DNA of 64,000 bases from Umbelopsis ramanniana AG (lineage: Eukaryota; Mucoromycota; Umbelopsidomycetes; Umbelopsidales; Umbelopsidaceae), in contig NW_026252088.1 of the NCBI RefSeq assembly GCF_025399195.1, forward strand, positions 186,001-250,000. Direction: 5' to 3'. Position 1 is the first letter of the stretch; the number at the start of each line of letters is the position of its first letter. The notes beneath the pieces were generated by a model. The model ran no database searches. It saw only the letters and a program-made list of their open reading frames with translations, and was not told the DNA's origin. Position numbers and translations under genes: made by a program. Below, piece by piece: positions 47,285-60,885 of the stretch.

Positions 47285-50200
47285 ATGGATGGAAGTATAG
47301 GGACCCCAGGAGGGCAAAATGCTTCTCAAGCATCGTTCACACCGGCAATCCAAAGAAGTGATACAGCTGGAATATCGATGGCAAGTAGCCACAGCTCTCG
47401 CCTCGAGATTCATGACCACACGCCTGCAGATCGGCATCGTCCACCACCTAGCGTTATATCACCATTGAGAACTCGTACTCCCAAAATGAATAATCTCAAC
47501 TTCCCTGGTCCAGGCACTCGCATCCATGCAACAACTACAGCTGCTCAGAATGAGATTTATAAACTGGAACGACAGTTAGAGAAGGTGTTCCAAAACTACA
47601 CCAGCAGCCATGGGGCTTTTGCTTCGTTTATATCTCAAGAAAATATGTTACTAGAAAAGAGCCAAACTGCCACCGCCCCATTGACAAACAGATTGCTTCA
47701 TCCACGAAGGCAAGGAACCGCTAACTTACATACCGCCGGACCAAACAATATACCCGCCCAACCTTTAGCTATGAACTCTAAGCAAGCAAGCGCCTTCCTC
47801 CTGAATAACATAGCGGAAATTATCAAGAAACACCCAGGAGCCACAAGGCTTCCTATGATGCATGATGTACTGGGTGCTCTAGAAGCTCCATTCTTGGTAT
47901 GGCCCGTAGAAGGTAAAGAACTTTCTTGAATGCATCTCGCACAAAGCCGCTTCAGCTAATTTGTCATCCTTTCAGTGGATCAATGTAATAAAGCATTGGA
48001 AATCTTTGAGTACATAAACTCATCATTTAAGGAAAGAGATCAGTTGGTAAGAAATAATGAAGAAGGGTGGCATGAAACGAATTTTTACTCACTCAGCCTT
48101 ATTCAGGAAAACTTTCAACTACTGCTTTGGTGCTGTCGGCAACTGAGTGTTCCTGATTTCCAGTTGAAGGTAGATCAGATCATACAATATAAGCGTCTAA
48201 TGAACTATATGTGCTAATTGGAATTTCTAGATGCGAGTTATCTCCATGGTCAAATTTTCTTTAGCGCCGACCACTGAGAACTCGAAAGCGCTTCCATCCA
48301 CGCCAAGCGCCATTTATAGCCTGGTGAATATCTTGATGACTGCACTCTTTCACTTACATGACGAAAATGGAAAGGAAAAGAAGTTGGGATACAATACAGA
48401 CGACAATCGTCAATCGTTCCAAAATGAATACAATCATGTTCGTGATAGTATCCTAGACCTTTTGGATCAGCTGGCTAATGCAGGGCTCATCACGCTAAAC
48501 AAGGAATGCTGCGAACATTATCTGGGTGCTGAGGCAGGACCTGATTTCACACCCCAGGATGTCAAAAAAGTAGTCAAATACTGTATTATGGAAGGAATCT
48601 GCAAGTGTTTTCTCAACAGGCGTGTGCTTCAAGAAAACAAAGTGGTCTATAGCCCTCCTTCTAAAATAGCAGAATCCGTGGATCGAAATACCAGGATGCA
48701 TGAGCGAAAGTGTGAAGTGCTGTTTGATTTGCTTGAGGTAGTGATTTCGAATACTTGCAAATCCATTTGTTTTTCATTTTCTGATGAATGTTACAGAGAT
48801 ATTGGATTCCCCAAGGTGAACAGTGTGACCCTGGCTTCAAGTCACTCGCCCATCTCTTTTGTTCAATTTGTAAGCATCTCTTTCCTTCATCGTTTTCGTT
48901 CAACTGTCATGGGCTGATATAGTACTAGTGTCCGAGTCCGTTTCGATGACCACCGACAACAGCAAGTCTTCGTTGGGATGGTTGGATCTAGTTTCATTTT
49001 TCCAGAAGCACCTCTCATTCACGACATTACATACCTGTTTTCAATCAAACGCGGCGGAGCGAGACAAGATTATAAATGACGTTATAAACGCTTTACTGCG
49101 CATATTATGTGTGAAGTCAGCCAAGGATTCTGGAGCCAGCCCAAGACTTGATGCACGCACTTACAGTGATGATATTGAGGAATGGAATTCACAAGACTTT
49201 AGTGTTCGAAAAGTCAAGCAACCAATATTAGATAATGTTACCAACGAAGTGTTCACATCCACAGTACAGAGCGTCAACTCCTATCTCGATGATATCTGGA
49301 ATGATGGATTCAACGTCGCAATTACATCGCTAGTCAAAGAGAAATTGCAGCAGACAGAATGGTCATACGTCGTACCCTTATACTCCAACCTTACAGTTAA
49401 TCGAAACATCAACGATAAGGTTGGCTCAGCCATTGTAAAAGAGACACTTCCTACGCTTTTCCAAAGACTGGTTAGCGACCTGCCCCAAGCAACGCCAGAC
49501 CTCTGCCATCTCCTTTCAAATCTCGCAAAGCAACACAAGATACAATTTTACAAGCCAATAATCACCTGCATCGCTTCAAATTCTGAAAACAAAATTGTGA
49601 AGTCTCTCGTTCTGATTATCAGCCTTCGTCAATATCTTTCTGGTGTCCAAATGTGGATGCGAGATGCTGAGATGATGAGCGTCATCATCCTTGGAGATGT
49701 AGGTAAACCTAAAACCGATATTCAGCCAAGTCTTTCATCCACAATACGCCTTGGCGATTCATCGGGCTTGACATCAAGAGTTGAAGAAGTGTCGGACGCA
49801 TCTTCATGTGTAAGCGACACTGACTCAAAGATAGAAAGCTGGCGAACTACTACTCTTGGGCAGTGTGCTGTCGTAGCAGAATTCATCTGGGCCATAAAAG
49901 AGCTTCGGGACCGACAAAAAGACCGCAAGCGCGATATGGAAGACGATGAGATTGCCAAAAAGTTCTTGATCGACTTGGAGCGACAATTGTCAATCATTTT
50001 AGTGGCCAAAGAGAAAACCAAGCTGATCCCATTACCACTTAGGGTATTGGTTGCCAACATGTTTCTGGAGATTAGATTCTTCTGCAACACTACACACCGG
50101 CCGGGCTGGCTGAGTCGTTCCATCGAATGGTGTACTCATATTCTGCCTGCTTCAGATTTATACCGTTTTGCATCTATGGATGGTCAAGATACGACTGGAG

Positions 50201-53200
50201 ATTTTGCATATAACTTTTCAGCAGAAGATCATCACAACAATGGTCAGCAAAACATACTTTTGGACGATGTTTCTATGATGTTTCAGAGACTGAGGATACT
50301 GTATGCGAACGTGAGCTCTCAAGTTGAAGGAGACTTCGATGTATTCGATTTTGATCGACCGGTTTCTGCCTTACCTCGACGACCAACGAATGAACAGCAA
50401 TTAGATGGTAGTGCGCCAGCCTCGTCGTCCCAGTCTTCAACAGCATTGGATATAGAGTCCATAACAACTGCTCCAACGCCCGTACAAATCCAACGAATCA
50501 AGTTTCAACCAACCTCAGCTGCTGGCCAAGCGGCATTGGATATCAGCCCTCCTCCATTGAAAAAAGGAGAACAAGGGGATCCCATGCCGATGGCACAACC
50601 AGGAAAATCTCTCATTCTATTGACGAGCCAGGTAGCAAAAAATAGGCTCAATCAAATTGCAGATCTTAATCAAGATCCTTTTGGTTCCGTGCTGTCTTTG
50701 CTTGTTGCTGTCTTCGCGACGATAAACGAACAAGAACTTACTGCTTTGGCAGCACCTTTGTGGAACCGATATATGGATGATAGAAAGCACCAGGCATTTC
50801 CAGCTGCTGCCTTTCTGTTGATGCAGTGTGGAGAAAAAGTACCAGAAGTGATTGTCAACTTGACGTCCAAGGATTTGTATAGGTACGTGTGCAACCAGGT
50901 CATGAAGACTGTAGGATACGAACGAACTAATGCTTTTGTTTAGTGAGAATCCAATGAGGAGGCTTTCTGGGTTAAGAATTCTATCTTCATTGTTTGGCTA
51001 TCGATTCAATATTCTCACTCAAGATTACATACCGGTCACCTCTCGGCGTTTACCCTTCCGCAGTGGAGCTGGTGCAATTTCGACTCCTTTCGTTTTGACT
51101 GATCTGGGAAATAACAAATTTACCCTCGACGAACCTAGATGGATGTCTAAACTCAAGCATTCAGGCAACTTCCCCGTAGAAATCAAGCGTCAGATTCAGG
51201 AGTTAGGATGGGACGAAAATGAACAGACAGAAGAACATGAAGCGTTCCTTAGAGAATTGACCCCTCTTACGATATTACCTTTGTTCTATTTGGATGAAGA
51301 GGACGGAGCTGCCAATGAGGCTGCTGAAAACAAAGCTGCTACAAATCAACAGCTCATGGGAAACTCTCGAACTTTACAAAAGACCATCAAATCTGCTGCA
51401 AAGAACCCATTGTCGAAGCGCAGAGCAGCCACTGTACCAGCTCTCAGCGTTGCCTCCTTGAGCATGGTTGATCTTTTGGACGATGTCAATGGCGGAATCT
51501 TCAATGGTACTCGTGAACTCATTGACTACTTTCTGCGGGAAGATCCATCAGTATTCTTACGTGTGTTCTTGGGAGATCTCAGCAAAGCAACGTTTTCCCG
51601 CCAAAAAGAGATCTTGACACGTTTGCGTATGCTGGTCAATATGCAAGCCAAACTGCCACCAGCATTTGCTCACTCGTTGTTTAATTTTCTGGCGGGTATG
51701 CTCAAGTGGTATGCTAAAGAAGGCAAAGATCAAAGTCTTGGTCTTATGAACTTGGTCCATCCTGTACTGGCAGAGTTAGTCTTCTCGATAAACGATTTGG
51801 CTACACGAGATCTTCGTAAGAACAAGATAGAGTATTTGCTGGCGAGCACAGGACATTTCTGGTTCAAAACAGAACAGCCGGCTTCCATGTTTCCCCGTTC
51901 ATTTGGTTCAGCTAATACCATATTGAGACTTCTTGAAGTTCCTGTGGATGTTTTCCGGATCACCCTCTTGCGCATCAGTCACTACCAATTTCTGACGAAT
52001 TTCCTCCAACGGTTCCCACGAGAGGTGTATGCGATCAAGAAAACGATGACCCAGTACGAACCTTTGCCAACTTTGGATGAAATTGACGGCATTCACTCTG
52101 CCATACTTGACGACGAAGATTACTATATCCCGAAATTAACTAAGCGTCGTCTTATAGCGAACATGGATGCCACTTCAGAGGCTATAGCGAAAACGCATAC
52201 CAATGGCTGTGATGAATCACCATTGCAAAGAAGACGTATGACTAGCAAACGAGCGGAAAATCTTTTAATGCTGTCAGCTCTTCGTGCACGCTGTTGGATC
52301 AAATTTGTGGACAGCCTACTGATTGGTTTGAACAAAAACTTTAATGACCGTGATGATTTGGAGAAAATACTCACTGGTGTTAATAGCATCATCATTACGC
52401 ACCAAAAGGACTTTGAACTGCTTGGACAGGCTTTGACCCTTTACACCAGAGTAGCATCAAAATTCAAACGCTTGTTCAGCTCCAACCGTGGATACTATAT
52501 TTTCTTACCAGCATTATTCAAAGTTTATTGCGAGTGTGAAGATTACGTCCCCGTCAGATCAGCCATTGTTTTTGCCTGGTGCCGATTCTTAGCTATTCAT
52601 GAAGAAGCATTTATTTTCCAAATGCTCGGATGTCTCGTGCCAATGATACTATCTGCTAGTCAGAAATCGTCGGTCGTCGGACAATGTATGGTGGACAATC
52701 TTTTTGAACTCTTAAAGTGTATGAGCTCACCACCAAGACTTGGAGCTACATCTGACGTTCTCGGCGTACAGCTTCAATTTGAACTTGATGAACATGGTCG
52801 CCTTGTTCAGCAACAGCTGGATAATATAAGCAATCCGATCGCTGTACCATTATCCAAATCCATCTTGAAGCCACTAGCACGATCCATGACAGCTCCTATG
52901 ATAGCAATCGGAGCATCTAATATCACGGATAAATCGTTCCCACTGGAAGATTCGGTCAAGCTATTCCTCACTATCATTGCTTATGATTCTGGTGCACTTA
53001 GAGCGGAGCAGTTTGTTATCATGTTCAGAAACTTGCTGGTCCATTTCATGAAGGTGCCAAGGCTGTCGGAGTTGATTGATGAAGGCATTGCCGCCTTGAT
53101 CAATGTGTTTTTCAAGTTTGCTAAAACTGCTAGACCATCAAACTCTGTAAGCTCAGCATTTTTCTCGGGAGGCGCTAGTGCTCCGCTTCTGGACTCTTTC

Positions 53201-55219
53201 GGCAATCCGATAACAAGGAATGATCTAAACGAACGATTGTTTTCATCCAGAATTCCACTCGATAATACCACTAGGGGACCTGGCAAAAACTGGCTGCAAA
53301 ATGATCGGCTCACGGTCAAAAAGGAATTTGTTCGTCTCGTTCAAGAATATTTTCACCAAGGCGGCAAACTTACTTGGTACGGTCATGACAAGATGGGACA
53401 AATCATCAAGCTCATCATCAAGGACAGTGGGACCATACGTGGCTTGATATGTCCTACTGACTGGATCAGAGACTATATTGTCGATACCGTTACGTCCATT
53501 GGGGCTGATCCTGAAGGAACAAAGTCAATTCAGGAGCTGTTGCAACACATTTATACACAGTTTCGACCACAGTGGCGGTTCATAGATGCCGCAGATATGT
53601 ATGACGGTCTGGCTACGGTCCTAGAAAAAAGCTCTGCCAATGCTGTCATCGTTTCTGGCGTTGGACCCATTGCCATCGAAAAGTTTGTGTGCTTCGGGCT
53701 GTCCATTGCAACTAGGCACGATTGGGACCCTGAACACCAATCCATGCAAAAGAGATTCCAGCAAAGTTTAGTGCGGTTAATCCTAGCTATATTGGAGAAT
53801 ACGCCGTATGATGTTATGCATGAGATTGAGGCACAAGTTCCTTCAGCAACACTAATTGGTATCATTATCATACCTATATGTCTTCAGTACAATCTCAAAG
53901 ATGACTACAACCCTTTGGTTGTAAACTCGAGACGTAAAAGCCCCACTGATATTACCAACATCTGGGCTCGACTGCTGGGAATTGTTATGCGCGCCTGTAA
54001 CAAAGCAAGCATGGGCAAAGCAAAAAGTGGGGGATTTTCATTGTCTGCTTTGACCAACAGTAATGGACAAAACGATAATCTGGCCAACGACGAAACTTTA
54101 CCTGAGGAAGAGCAGACCATGAGCTCTTCATCGTCATTCAAAATGACGTTTGTTATCGGCTTTACGGCACTGAAAATCATTATGTTGAGAGGCCAAACCG
54201 CCTTTAATACCAGCAAAAAACTTTGGCTTCGAACTGCACTATTTGCTCAACAATCTCTAAAATTCGGTGAAACACTTGCCAGATCAAGAACTAGAAGAGG
54301 AGGAAATGGAATGCCTGCATCCCCCAACTTCCCCGTGTCACCAGATACTATTTCTCCCGAAGCCGTTACCTCCAACTTCACAGCATCCTTTGAACTCTCT
54401 GTAGATCATCAAAGTTCATTTTCTGGAAATGTCATGGCCAACGATCAAATGACATCCTTTGAATATACCCTTTGGACGTTTTTGGAATTCGTCGTTTCCT
54501 ACAAACAACCTTTGATCATTTATATGAGGACCTTTATTCACCAAAAAATCTATGAAGAGGGAAATATGCATTTACGTCTATCTTCCTCACCAAGAAGAGG
54601 TGAATTTTCCCGTCAGTCAAGGGGTTCAGTAGGAAGTCCCATTAGCAGCGACCACCATACCCCAAACCCGTTGCACCGTTGGAGGAGCTGGGGTGGACAA
54701 GCACCTCCCTCTGTAACCATACAGAAATCACCATCCCTACTAAGCGCATCTGGAAGTGACCCAGAACAAATCCATCATTTATCTTTAAACTCACCTGTCA
54801 GTCCCAGATCCCCCGTAGTTGCTACTTCCAACGCTAGCTTGTCACCAGGACTGCCCGCACACACCCTTTCTCCCGTTCCATCCATTCCATCAGATATACC
54901 TGATCATCGTAGTGCTGACTATAGACGACCATCTCACGTATCAATGGCGAATTCATCAAACCAAAGCTACATATTACCAGGCAATGCTGATCAGAACAGT
55001 AAATATGCTGCCATGCAATCGCAGGCAGTGTCCTCATTTACTAATGTTCAGCGATCCATGGGATACCAAGTGACCAATACCAACGAATCTCATCCTCCAT
55101 TACTTGTCTGGAGTAAAGCTTTTGCTCTTGAAAAGCTCACGAGTGAATGGAAGTTCGTCACTCAGACATACCCATATGTTTTCTATTTGAACGAAACCAG
55201 ACGAGATGTAGACATGTAA
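47285..55219 (+). CDS. UNC80-like giant protein (putative cation-channel complex component)
   Basis: Very large protein, 2545 residues, from six exons: 47285-47912, 47976-48169, 48231-48737, 48797-48869, 48923-50882, 50944-55219, all in phase. It is mostly helical with leucine-rich, HEAT/armadillo-like stretches (e.g. FLREDPSVFLRVFLGDLSKA, RLRMLVNMQAKLPPAFAHSL, FLPALFKVYCECEDYVPVRS) and long Ser-rich linkers, including about 54580-54980, with no membrane helix or catalytic motif that I see. Length, repeat style and segments such as RISHYQFLTNFLQRFPREVY and YTLWTFLEFVVSYKQPLIIY suggest the fungal proteins named UNC80, relatives of the scaffold subunit of the animal NALCN sodium-leak channel. 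In fungi the likely partner would be the Cch1-type channel. This naming rests on recall, not on a search; other large HEAT-repeat scaffolds are possible. Confidence 0.6.
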
Positions 55220-55383
55220 TTCATTTTTTGTACAGCTTCATGCGCCGTCATTGTATTATTTTGTTATTAAAAAAGGACAGCCATTATTCCAAGACCCAAT
55301 GCGTAAACGTTTAGTAATGCTTTTGGGCGATTTTTATTCATTCATCATATTTGACACAGTAAATGCTTTATTAGATGAACATC

Positions 55384-56868
55384 CTAATTTAACGGTAAAC
55401 CGTCAATTCTAAAGTAGGCGTACAGGATATCAGAAGGATAAGTGTCGTCTTCTGTATTAATTGAATGAGTGAGTTGGTAGCAGGTGTCTGGAAGATCGAG
55501 TCTATCCTCCTTACTGGTGTTGGTCTGGCTTCGATTCCAGGTATTTCGTCGACCCTCGATTCGCGATACCTTGCTAGAATCCATTTGTGACCCATCGTAA
55601 CGTATGCCATGATGGGTGTCGTATTGACTTGTATTCGAATCAAAGTAGTATTCGAAAACGTTACTTGCTGTCCAGGAACCAGAGAGAAACGTCTGTGGTG
55701 AGACAGCTTGAAATTGATACCTTTGATTCACTTCGTCTTCGCCGCCAGATCTGCATTGCTCATCTTCAAAGTCATACTCTTGGTGTGTGACCGTGTTCAT
55801 CTTTTGCATTTCTTCAATGCCTTTATTGTCTGTCTGATGGTGGAACATTTCCTTTTCTTCAATCTCACATTGCTTTGGAAGAGAATATGGAATGGGTAGG
55901 CACAAGGTTGGAATGTCTTGACAAAAAATATCTCCTGTATTTACAGTATTTCCGGTCTCTCGAGCGGTCGAAGAGGAATCATTAGCGTGATGCGAAACCA
56001 GCCGCTGCAGAAAGGTCTCCTTGACAGCCACAGAGTTACATGATCTTCGTTGTTCATCGGCTGTATTGCTGTTACATTGAAAATCGTTGGCTGGACTAGA
56101 CGCGTTGGTGGACGATGTTTCAATACTTGACTTGCTTATTCTACTGCTCAGTATGCTTAAACTTCGCACACGACCTTTAATCGATAAACGACTTTTGTTT
56201 GACTCCGTACCTGTCGAAGTCTGTGTTCTATACTCGTTTTTTTCGTCCTGTTTCTTATTGTCTCTGCCGGCAGATAAACTATGAGATGAAGAGCGTTTGC
56301 TGGAGAGGTCCTGAGTTGTCTGTACACTAAGATAATTGCCCGGCTCGTTATCAGTGCTCGTGCTAGAATGATTGGAAGGTAGTTTGAAATAGCTTGATCG
56401 CATTGAGACTGGCGTTTCTGGAAGTATTGAGTAATCATATTCAGTTGACTCAATACTGTCCTCATAGCTTGTTAAGATGTCATCTAGCAAATTGTCGCTA
56501 CTCTGGCAAGCGTTCTCTGATGGTATTAGGTTACTGTCTGTTTTGAGACCGGTCAGCCAATAAGCTACTGAAGAGCGTCCAGTTGATGAGATTGGTTTTC
56601 TGACTGTCAAGTTCTTGTGTTTAATGTCCACATTTTTCAGTTCGGTTGATGCAAGCTGATTTGGTGGATGATCTAAATGCTCTAAGTTCAAAGCTTGAAG
56701 TCTGGAATCGACTTGATTTAAAATAAGAGACGTCCGGAAAACAGAAGAAAAGGCAGAATCCAGCGTATCATTTAAGTTGCTTCTTTCGTCAGTTTTCTTC
56801 AAAAATGGTGGTGGAGACCGGTCTTCAGACCGCAGCTTGATTTTATGTCGAGTGATACTGAGCATCAT
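55384..56868 (-). CDS. Disordered Ser-rich protein, unknown
   Basis: Not recognised. One uninterrupted frame of 494 codons, convergent with the UNC80-like gene. Composition is Ser, Thr, Asn, Asp and Gln rich with no clear domain, signal peptide or membrane helix. Two Ser/Arg/Lys-rich patches (GRSSVAYWL region near 97-105; KSRLSIKGRVRSLSILSSRI near 225) could be kinase targets or nuclear signals. Length and the lack of stops make a real gene likely. The start ATG could be either of the two at 56868 and 56865. Confidence 0.65.
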   Translation of the reverse strand: MMLSITRHKIKLRSEDRSPPPFLKKTDERSNLNDTLDSAFSSVFRTSLILNQVDSRLQALNLEHLDHPPNQLASTELKNVDIKHKNLTVRKPISSTGRSSVAYWLTGLKTDSNLIPSENACQSSDNLLDDILTSYEDSIESTEYDYSILPETPVSMRSSYFKLPSNHSSTSTDNEPGNYLSVQTTQDLSSKRSSSHSLSAGRDNKKQDEKNEYRTQTSTGTESNKSRLSIKGRVRSLSILSSRISKSSIETSSTNASSPANDFQCNSNTADEQRRSCNSVAVKETFLQRLVSHHANDSSSTARETGNTVNTGDIFCQDIPTLCLPIPYSLPKQCEIEEKEMFHHQTDNKGIEEMQKMNTVTHQEYDFEDEQCRSGGEDEVNQRYQFQAVSPQTFLSGSWTASNVFEYYFDSNTSQYDTHHGIRYDGSQMDSSKVSRIEGRRNTWNRSQTNTSKEDRLDLPDTCYQLTHSINTEDDTYPSDILYAYFRIDGLPLN

Positions 56869-57551
56869 GAAGACATAAGTAAAACAGAGAGAACACCAAA
56901 AGACAAAGCAGAGTGGGGTTTATTTCACGACCTTCATTTTACACACATCTGTCCTCCATCGATTTAAGTAATTTAGACTGACGATCGTTTCCAATAACCA
57001 TGCAGTGTGCCGCCGAACCATATGGAGCAGGGATGAGACCGTTGGCCCACACACAAATAAGAACACAAAATGAAACGGAGCACAAGGGACCTTTTATTAA
57101 ATGGGCTTGTCGTTCTTTACACCAGCAACTTGTCGCATACGATCGATTTTTTAGTATATACAGAAGTAGGACGGATGTCAAGCACATCATTTTGGAAAGG
57201 CGGTCTATATAAACCAGAGCTTCCAAGTTCGTGGTCATCTTAGCTCCTGACGGACGTTTCATTTGCCGCGCACCAATGGCGCCAAACTGGCCCCCATCAA
57301 AGTGTCACAATCAATTTTGCAATCCGTTTTTTCTTAACCATCACTTGAGGCAGACATGAAAATGATCATATAAAGTCATTCAATAAGGGCAATCTACATT
57401 TCTTGGTGGTTGAAAAATCATATCAATTATTGTTAAGTCTTATGCTTGATGAAACATTCAATGTTTGGAGAATATAAAAGAAAGGTCTCCAGCTAAGCAA
57501 GCTTCATGAAAAATAGCCATCTAAAGAAAATACAATTCAGCTGGTAAGCCT
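56869..57551. other. Intergenic, no gene seen
   Basis: About 680 bases between two minus-strand genes: promoter of the disordered-protein gene and 3' flank of transportin. Short frames on both strands have no family likeness. Confidence 0.5.
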
Positions 57552-60500
57552 TCACATGCCATAGCGCTCAGCGAGCACCGTTCTCGTTTGAGGGGGGAGA
57601 GTAGTCAAAGCCTGCTCCCACTGCTCTGCTCCAAACATGTTCTTATATCCGACCAAGATCTGATTAAGTAACGGAAAAATTAGCTCCTCTGACAAGATAC
57701 AAAGTATTACTGCTCTTTCATTTAGCCAAAAAAAAACTTACGTTGCCGAATGCCTCGTGGAGATGCGGTGTAATGGATTGGAAGTTAGCGACGGCGCTAC
57801 AGAAGAATAATATTTCCTATTTTATCAACGCGAAAAAAGTTATTAGTATCAGTGAAGTCAGATTTGCTTTGGATGAGTCTGAGATTTGGAATGATATGCA
57901 CCTTCACGACACCTTGTGGGTTAACCTTGATCATTTCGCAAAGACCATTGAAAGCTGATTCCTTTTCCTCATTATCACGAATGTCGTTGAGTGCCTGGAG
58001 CCATGCGTGAATGAAAAGTTCCAAATGTGGAGCAACAATCGTAGGACAGACGAAGCCTAATCGACCGATTGTAATGGCGGTATTTTCGAGGAGAGTTCTG
58101 GGGGTCTCCTGGTTAAGGACTAGTGGGAACAGTCGTTGCAATAATGCTTCCACATAAGGTTGTATTTCCTGTTTCCATTGCAAAGCAATTTCACCAGCTG
58201 CCCAAGCTGCGTTGTTACAAACTGATACATGCTCAAATGTGGGGTCAACTTGTTCCAACAGATGTGGCAAGAACTGGGGCAGAACACTGCGTACATGTTC
58301 GAAGCAAGAAATTGCTAGATCACCTAACAAAGCGTATGAAGACTGTCGAACTTCTGGGACGGGATCCTTATAGAATACACCATTGTTAGTTGGGCTATTT
58401 TGCCAGAGAATGAAAAAGAACAGCTACTTACGTTTATGCACATCGACAACAATTGGACCAGCGAGGGGCGTGCACTGGCGACCAAGCTTTCGACAGAAGT
58501 ATTCAAACCTTGTACAATTCCAGATAGTAGATCCAAAGCGACAATCATGAAATCTTTGTCAGGCTGATCAAGAGTGGGGTCAAGAGCAGCAAGTTGGCAT
58601 CCTTCCAAAGTTTTGTAGACAAGGTTGACGCAACGGGTGAAGACAGGTTCAGCAAATGGCTTGAAGTGGACACCAAGAGCGGTGCTGACTGAGGTCAAAC
58701 ACTAGAATTACATCATTTGATATTAGTTCTCGGCATAATCCGCTTATTCCCATATCAAACAGTAATTACCTCAAGCAAAGGAAACAAATCAGTATCATTG
58801 TCTGTCACTTCTTGCCATTTTTGAATCAATGGAGGCATCAACAATTCGATGTAGGCAGGTTCGGCGAGAGCAGGACCAACGTTCTCGGCCAAAGTACCGA
58901 GAGCATCGTACAAGATAAGCAAGTTCTTGTGCTGATATTTGCTGAAAGCTGCAGAGAGATTCATAAGAATGGGTTGAAGGTAAGGTACGAGTTCCAAAGT
59001 GGCTTCCTCTTCCAAAGTGGCGAAGGCAGAGCAAGCTGCTTCTTGCACTCTCTTATTGTTGTCCAAAGCTCTCTTGAGTAAGCCTTCAACAACTGGCTCG
59101 AAGAACAATTTACGACCATCTGGGGTTGCTAAAACATCAACGCACCAACGAGCATAGCGACTGAGAGCCCAGCACGAGATAGACCGGACCAGGGGCTATA
59201 GTTGCGGAAATGTTAGTATATAAATATAGATGAACTGCGGTTGGATCTTGGCAGTGTCACTCACTTTGGGATCGTTCAAATTACGGACAAGGTAAGGAAC
59301 GAGATCAGGCAAATGAGGTGCAACTTCATCCATGCCGCCTTAAAAGCGAAAATCATATTAGTATTCGAGCTCATATATTTTAAGAGGAGATGGTAATGAA
59401 TGACTGACCTTCAGCAGCAGCTCCGAGAGCTAGAATACCGCATTCACGGTGCTTCCAATCTTCATGGAACAATTGCTCCTTGAGAAGAGGAAGAAGGATT
59501 TTGACCAAGTCACCTTCGAATGCAGTAGCAAGGACATCAAGGGCGGCGGCAGAGCACTTGCGCAAGTTCCATTCATCATAAAACTCATCGTCATCGAAAT
59601 CATCTTCATCATCTTCATCTTCATCGTCCTCTCCGTCGCCACCAGATGGTTGCTTCTTTTGAGGCTCAGCGTTTGTGGCAGTTGTGGTGTGTTCATGTTC
59701 GACAACAGCTGCACGATGAAATCTAGGCTTAATATCCTGCTCACTATCTTCAATGTGAGCATCATCTTCATCGCCTCCCAATGTGAGCAAGTCCATCTCG
59801 GAATAAACCATTCCTGAGAGCAAGACAGGGATGACTCGAGGTAAGTAGGGACGAAGGTTTTCGCGCAGATCGTCCTGTTCAGCAAAAGCCAACCAGAATT
59901 CGCAAGCCTCAAGGGCAACTTGTTCATCCTGATCTTGGGTGGAGAAAAGCATGTATTCGACTACGTTGGGAAGCTGAGGAATAAGGGTATCAGGTCGTAC
60001 TTCCAGAAGCATGACAAGGGCCGAACAGATGTGTCTTCTGACTTCAGGTTCAGCATCGGAAGCTCTGCTGAAAAGAGCGTTGACAAACTGTTCGATGTTT
60101 ATCATGAGAGACTGTGAACGCATCATAATGAACTGGTTGGTGGCTGCGATAGCATGAACTCGCAATTTTGGATTTGGGTTGTCGAAGAAAGAAATAAATT
60201 TTGGGATCATGTAATTAAGTGGACGTATGCCATCAATATCCTGATCCAAGTCGCGAGGCGAGTCTTCACATATCTTTCTCAACGTATCGAACGCGCCCTA
60301 AAAATGATGAAGTCAGTATATAAAAAATTGCTAATGGATGGGCATACTATCCCTATACTACTTACTTCAATAAGATTAGCGTCAGCGCTGTCCAATTTTT
60401 CCATCAAGATTTGGAGGATTTGTGGCCAGTTATGAACCTGTCCGCGCGTAACAATAGCAGTGATGACCAAACCAACAGCTTTACGGACGCTGGTGTCGGG

Positions 60501-60885
60501 TTCACCAATATGTTGAACACAGCACTCCTTTACATATTCCATAACCGGGGGAGGAATGGTGTTGAAATAGGTGCGGATGTTGTTTTTGAGGTTCAAGCCA
60601 GCAAGAGTGCGAGTATAAGCATCCTCTTGTGGCATCTGAGTAAGAATGTAGACGAGGTATGAATTGTAATCAGGCACTTTGTTGAAGTACTCCAGTTTCT
60701 GATGAAATACCAAAACGATTAGCATTTAAATAAATTCTTAGGAAGGTTCATCTCATGGTCCGAGCAGGAGTAAAAGATCTACATACTTCTGTAATAGCGG
60801 TTTGACTGGCATTGGGATTGACAGCCTCCTTCAGTAGCTGCAAGAGATCAGAAAGACCTTGCGGTTGGGGTTGCCACGTTGCCAT
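57552..60885 (-). CDS. KAP104: Transportin / karyopherin beta-2 (Kap104 type)
   Basis: Nuclear import receptor that binds PY-NLS cargo such as RNA-binding proteins and releases it on Ran-GTP. Nine exons: 60885-60787, 60698-60366, 60297-59409, 59338-59265, 59195-58770, 58701-58432, 58366-57902, 57816-57742, 57659-57552; 912 residues (yeast 918). HEAT repeats run the whole length. The N-terminus [20 protein letters not shown] matches the transportin start, and the acidic loop of about 25 Asp/Glu residues (around [19 protein letters not shown], near residue 340) is the H8 loop that ejects cargo. The following [16 protein letters not shown] and [20 protein letters not shown] are highly typical. 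Importin-beta 1 lacks this acidic loop. Confidence 0.95.
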
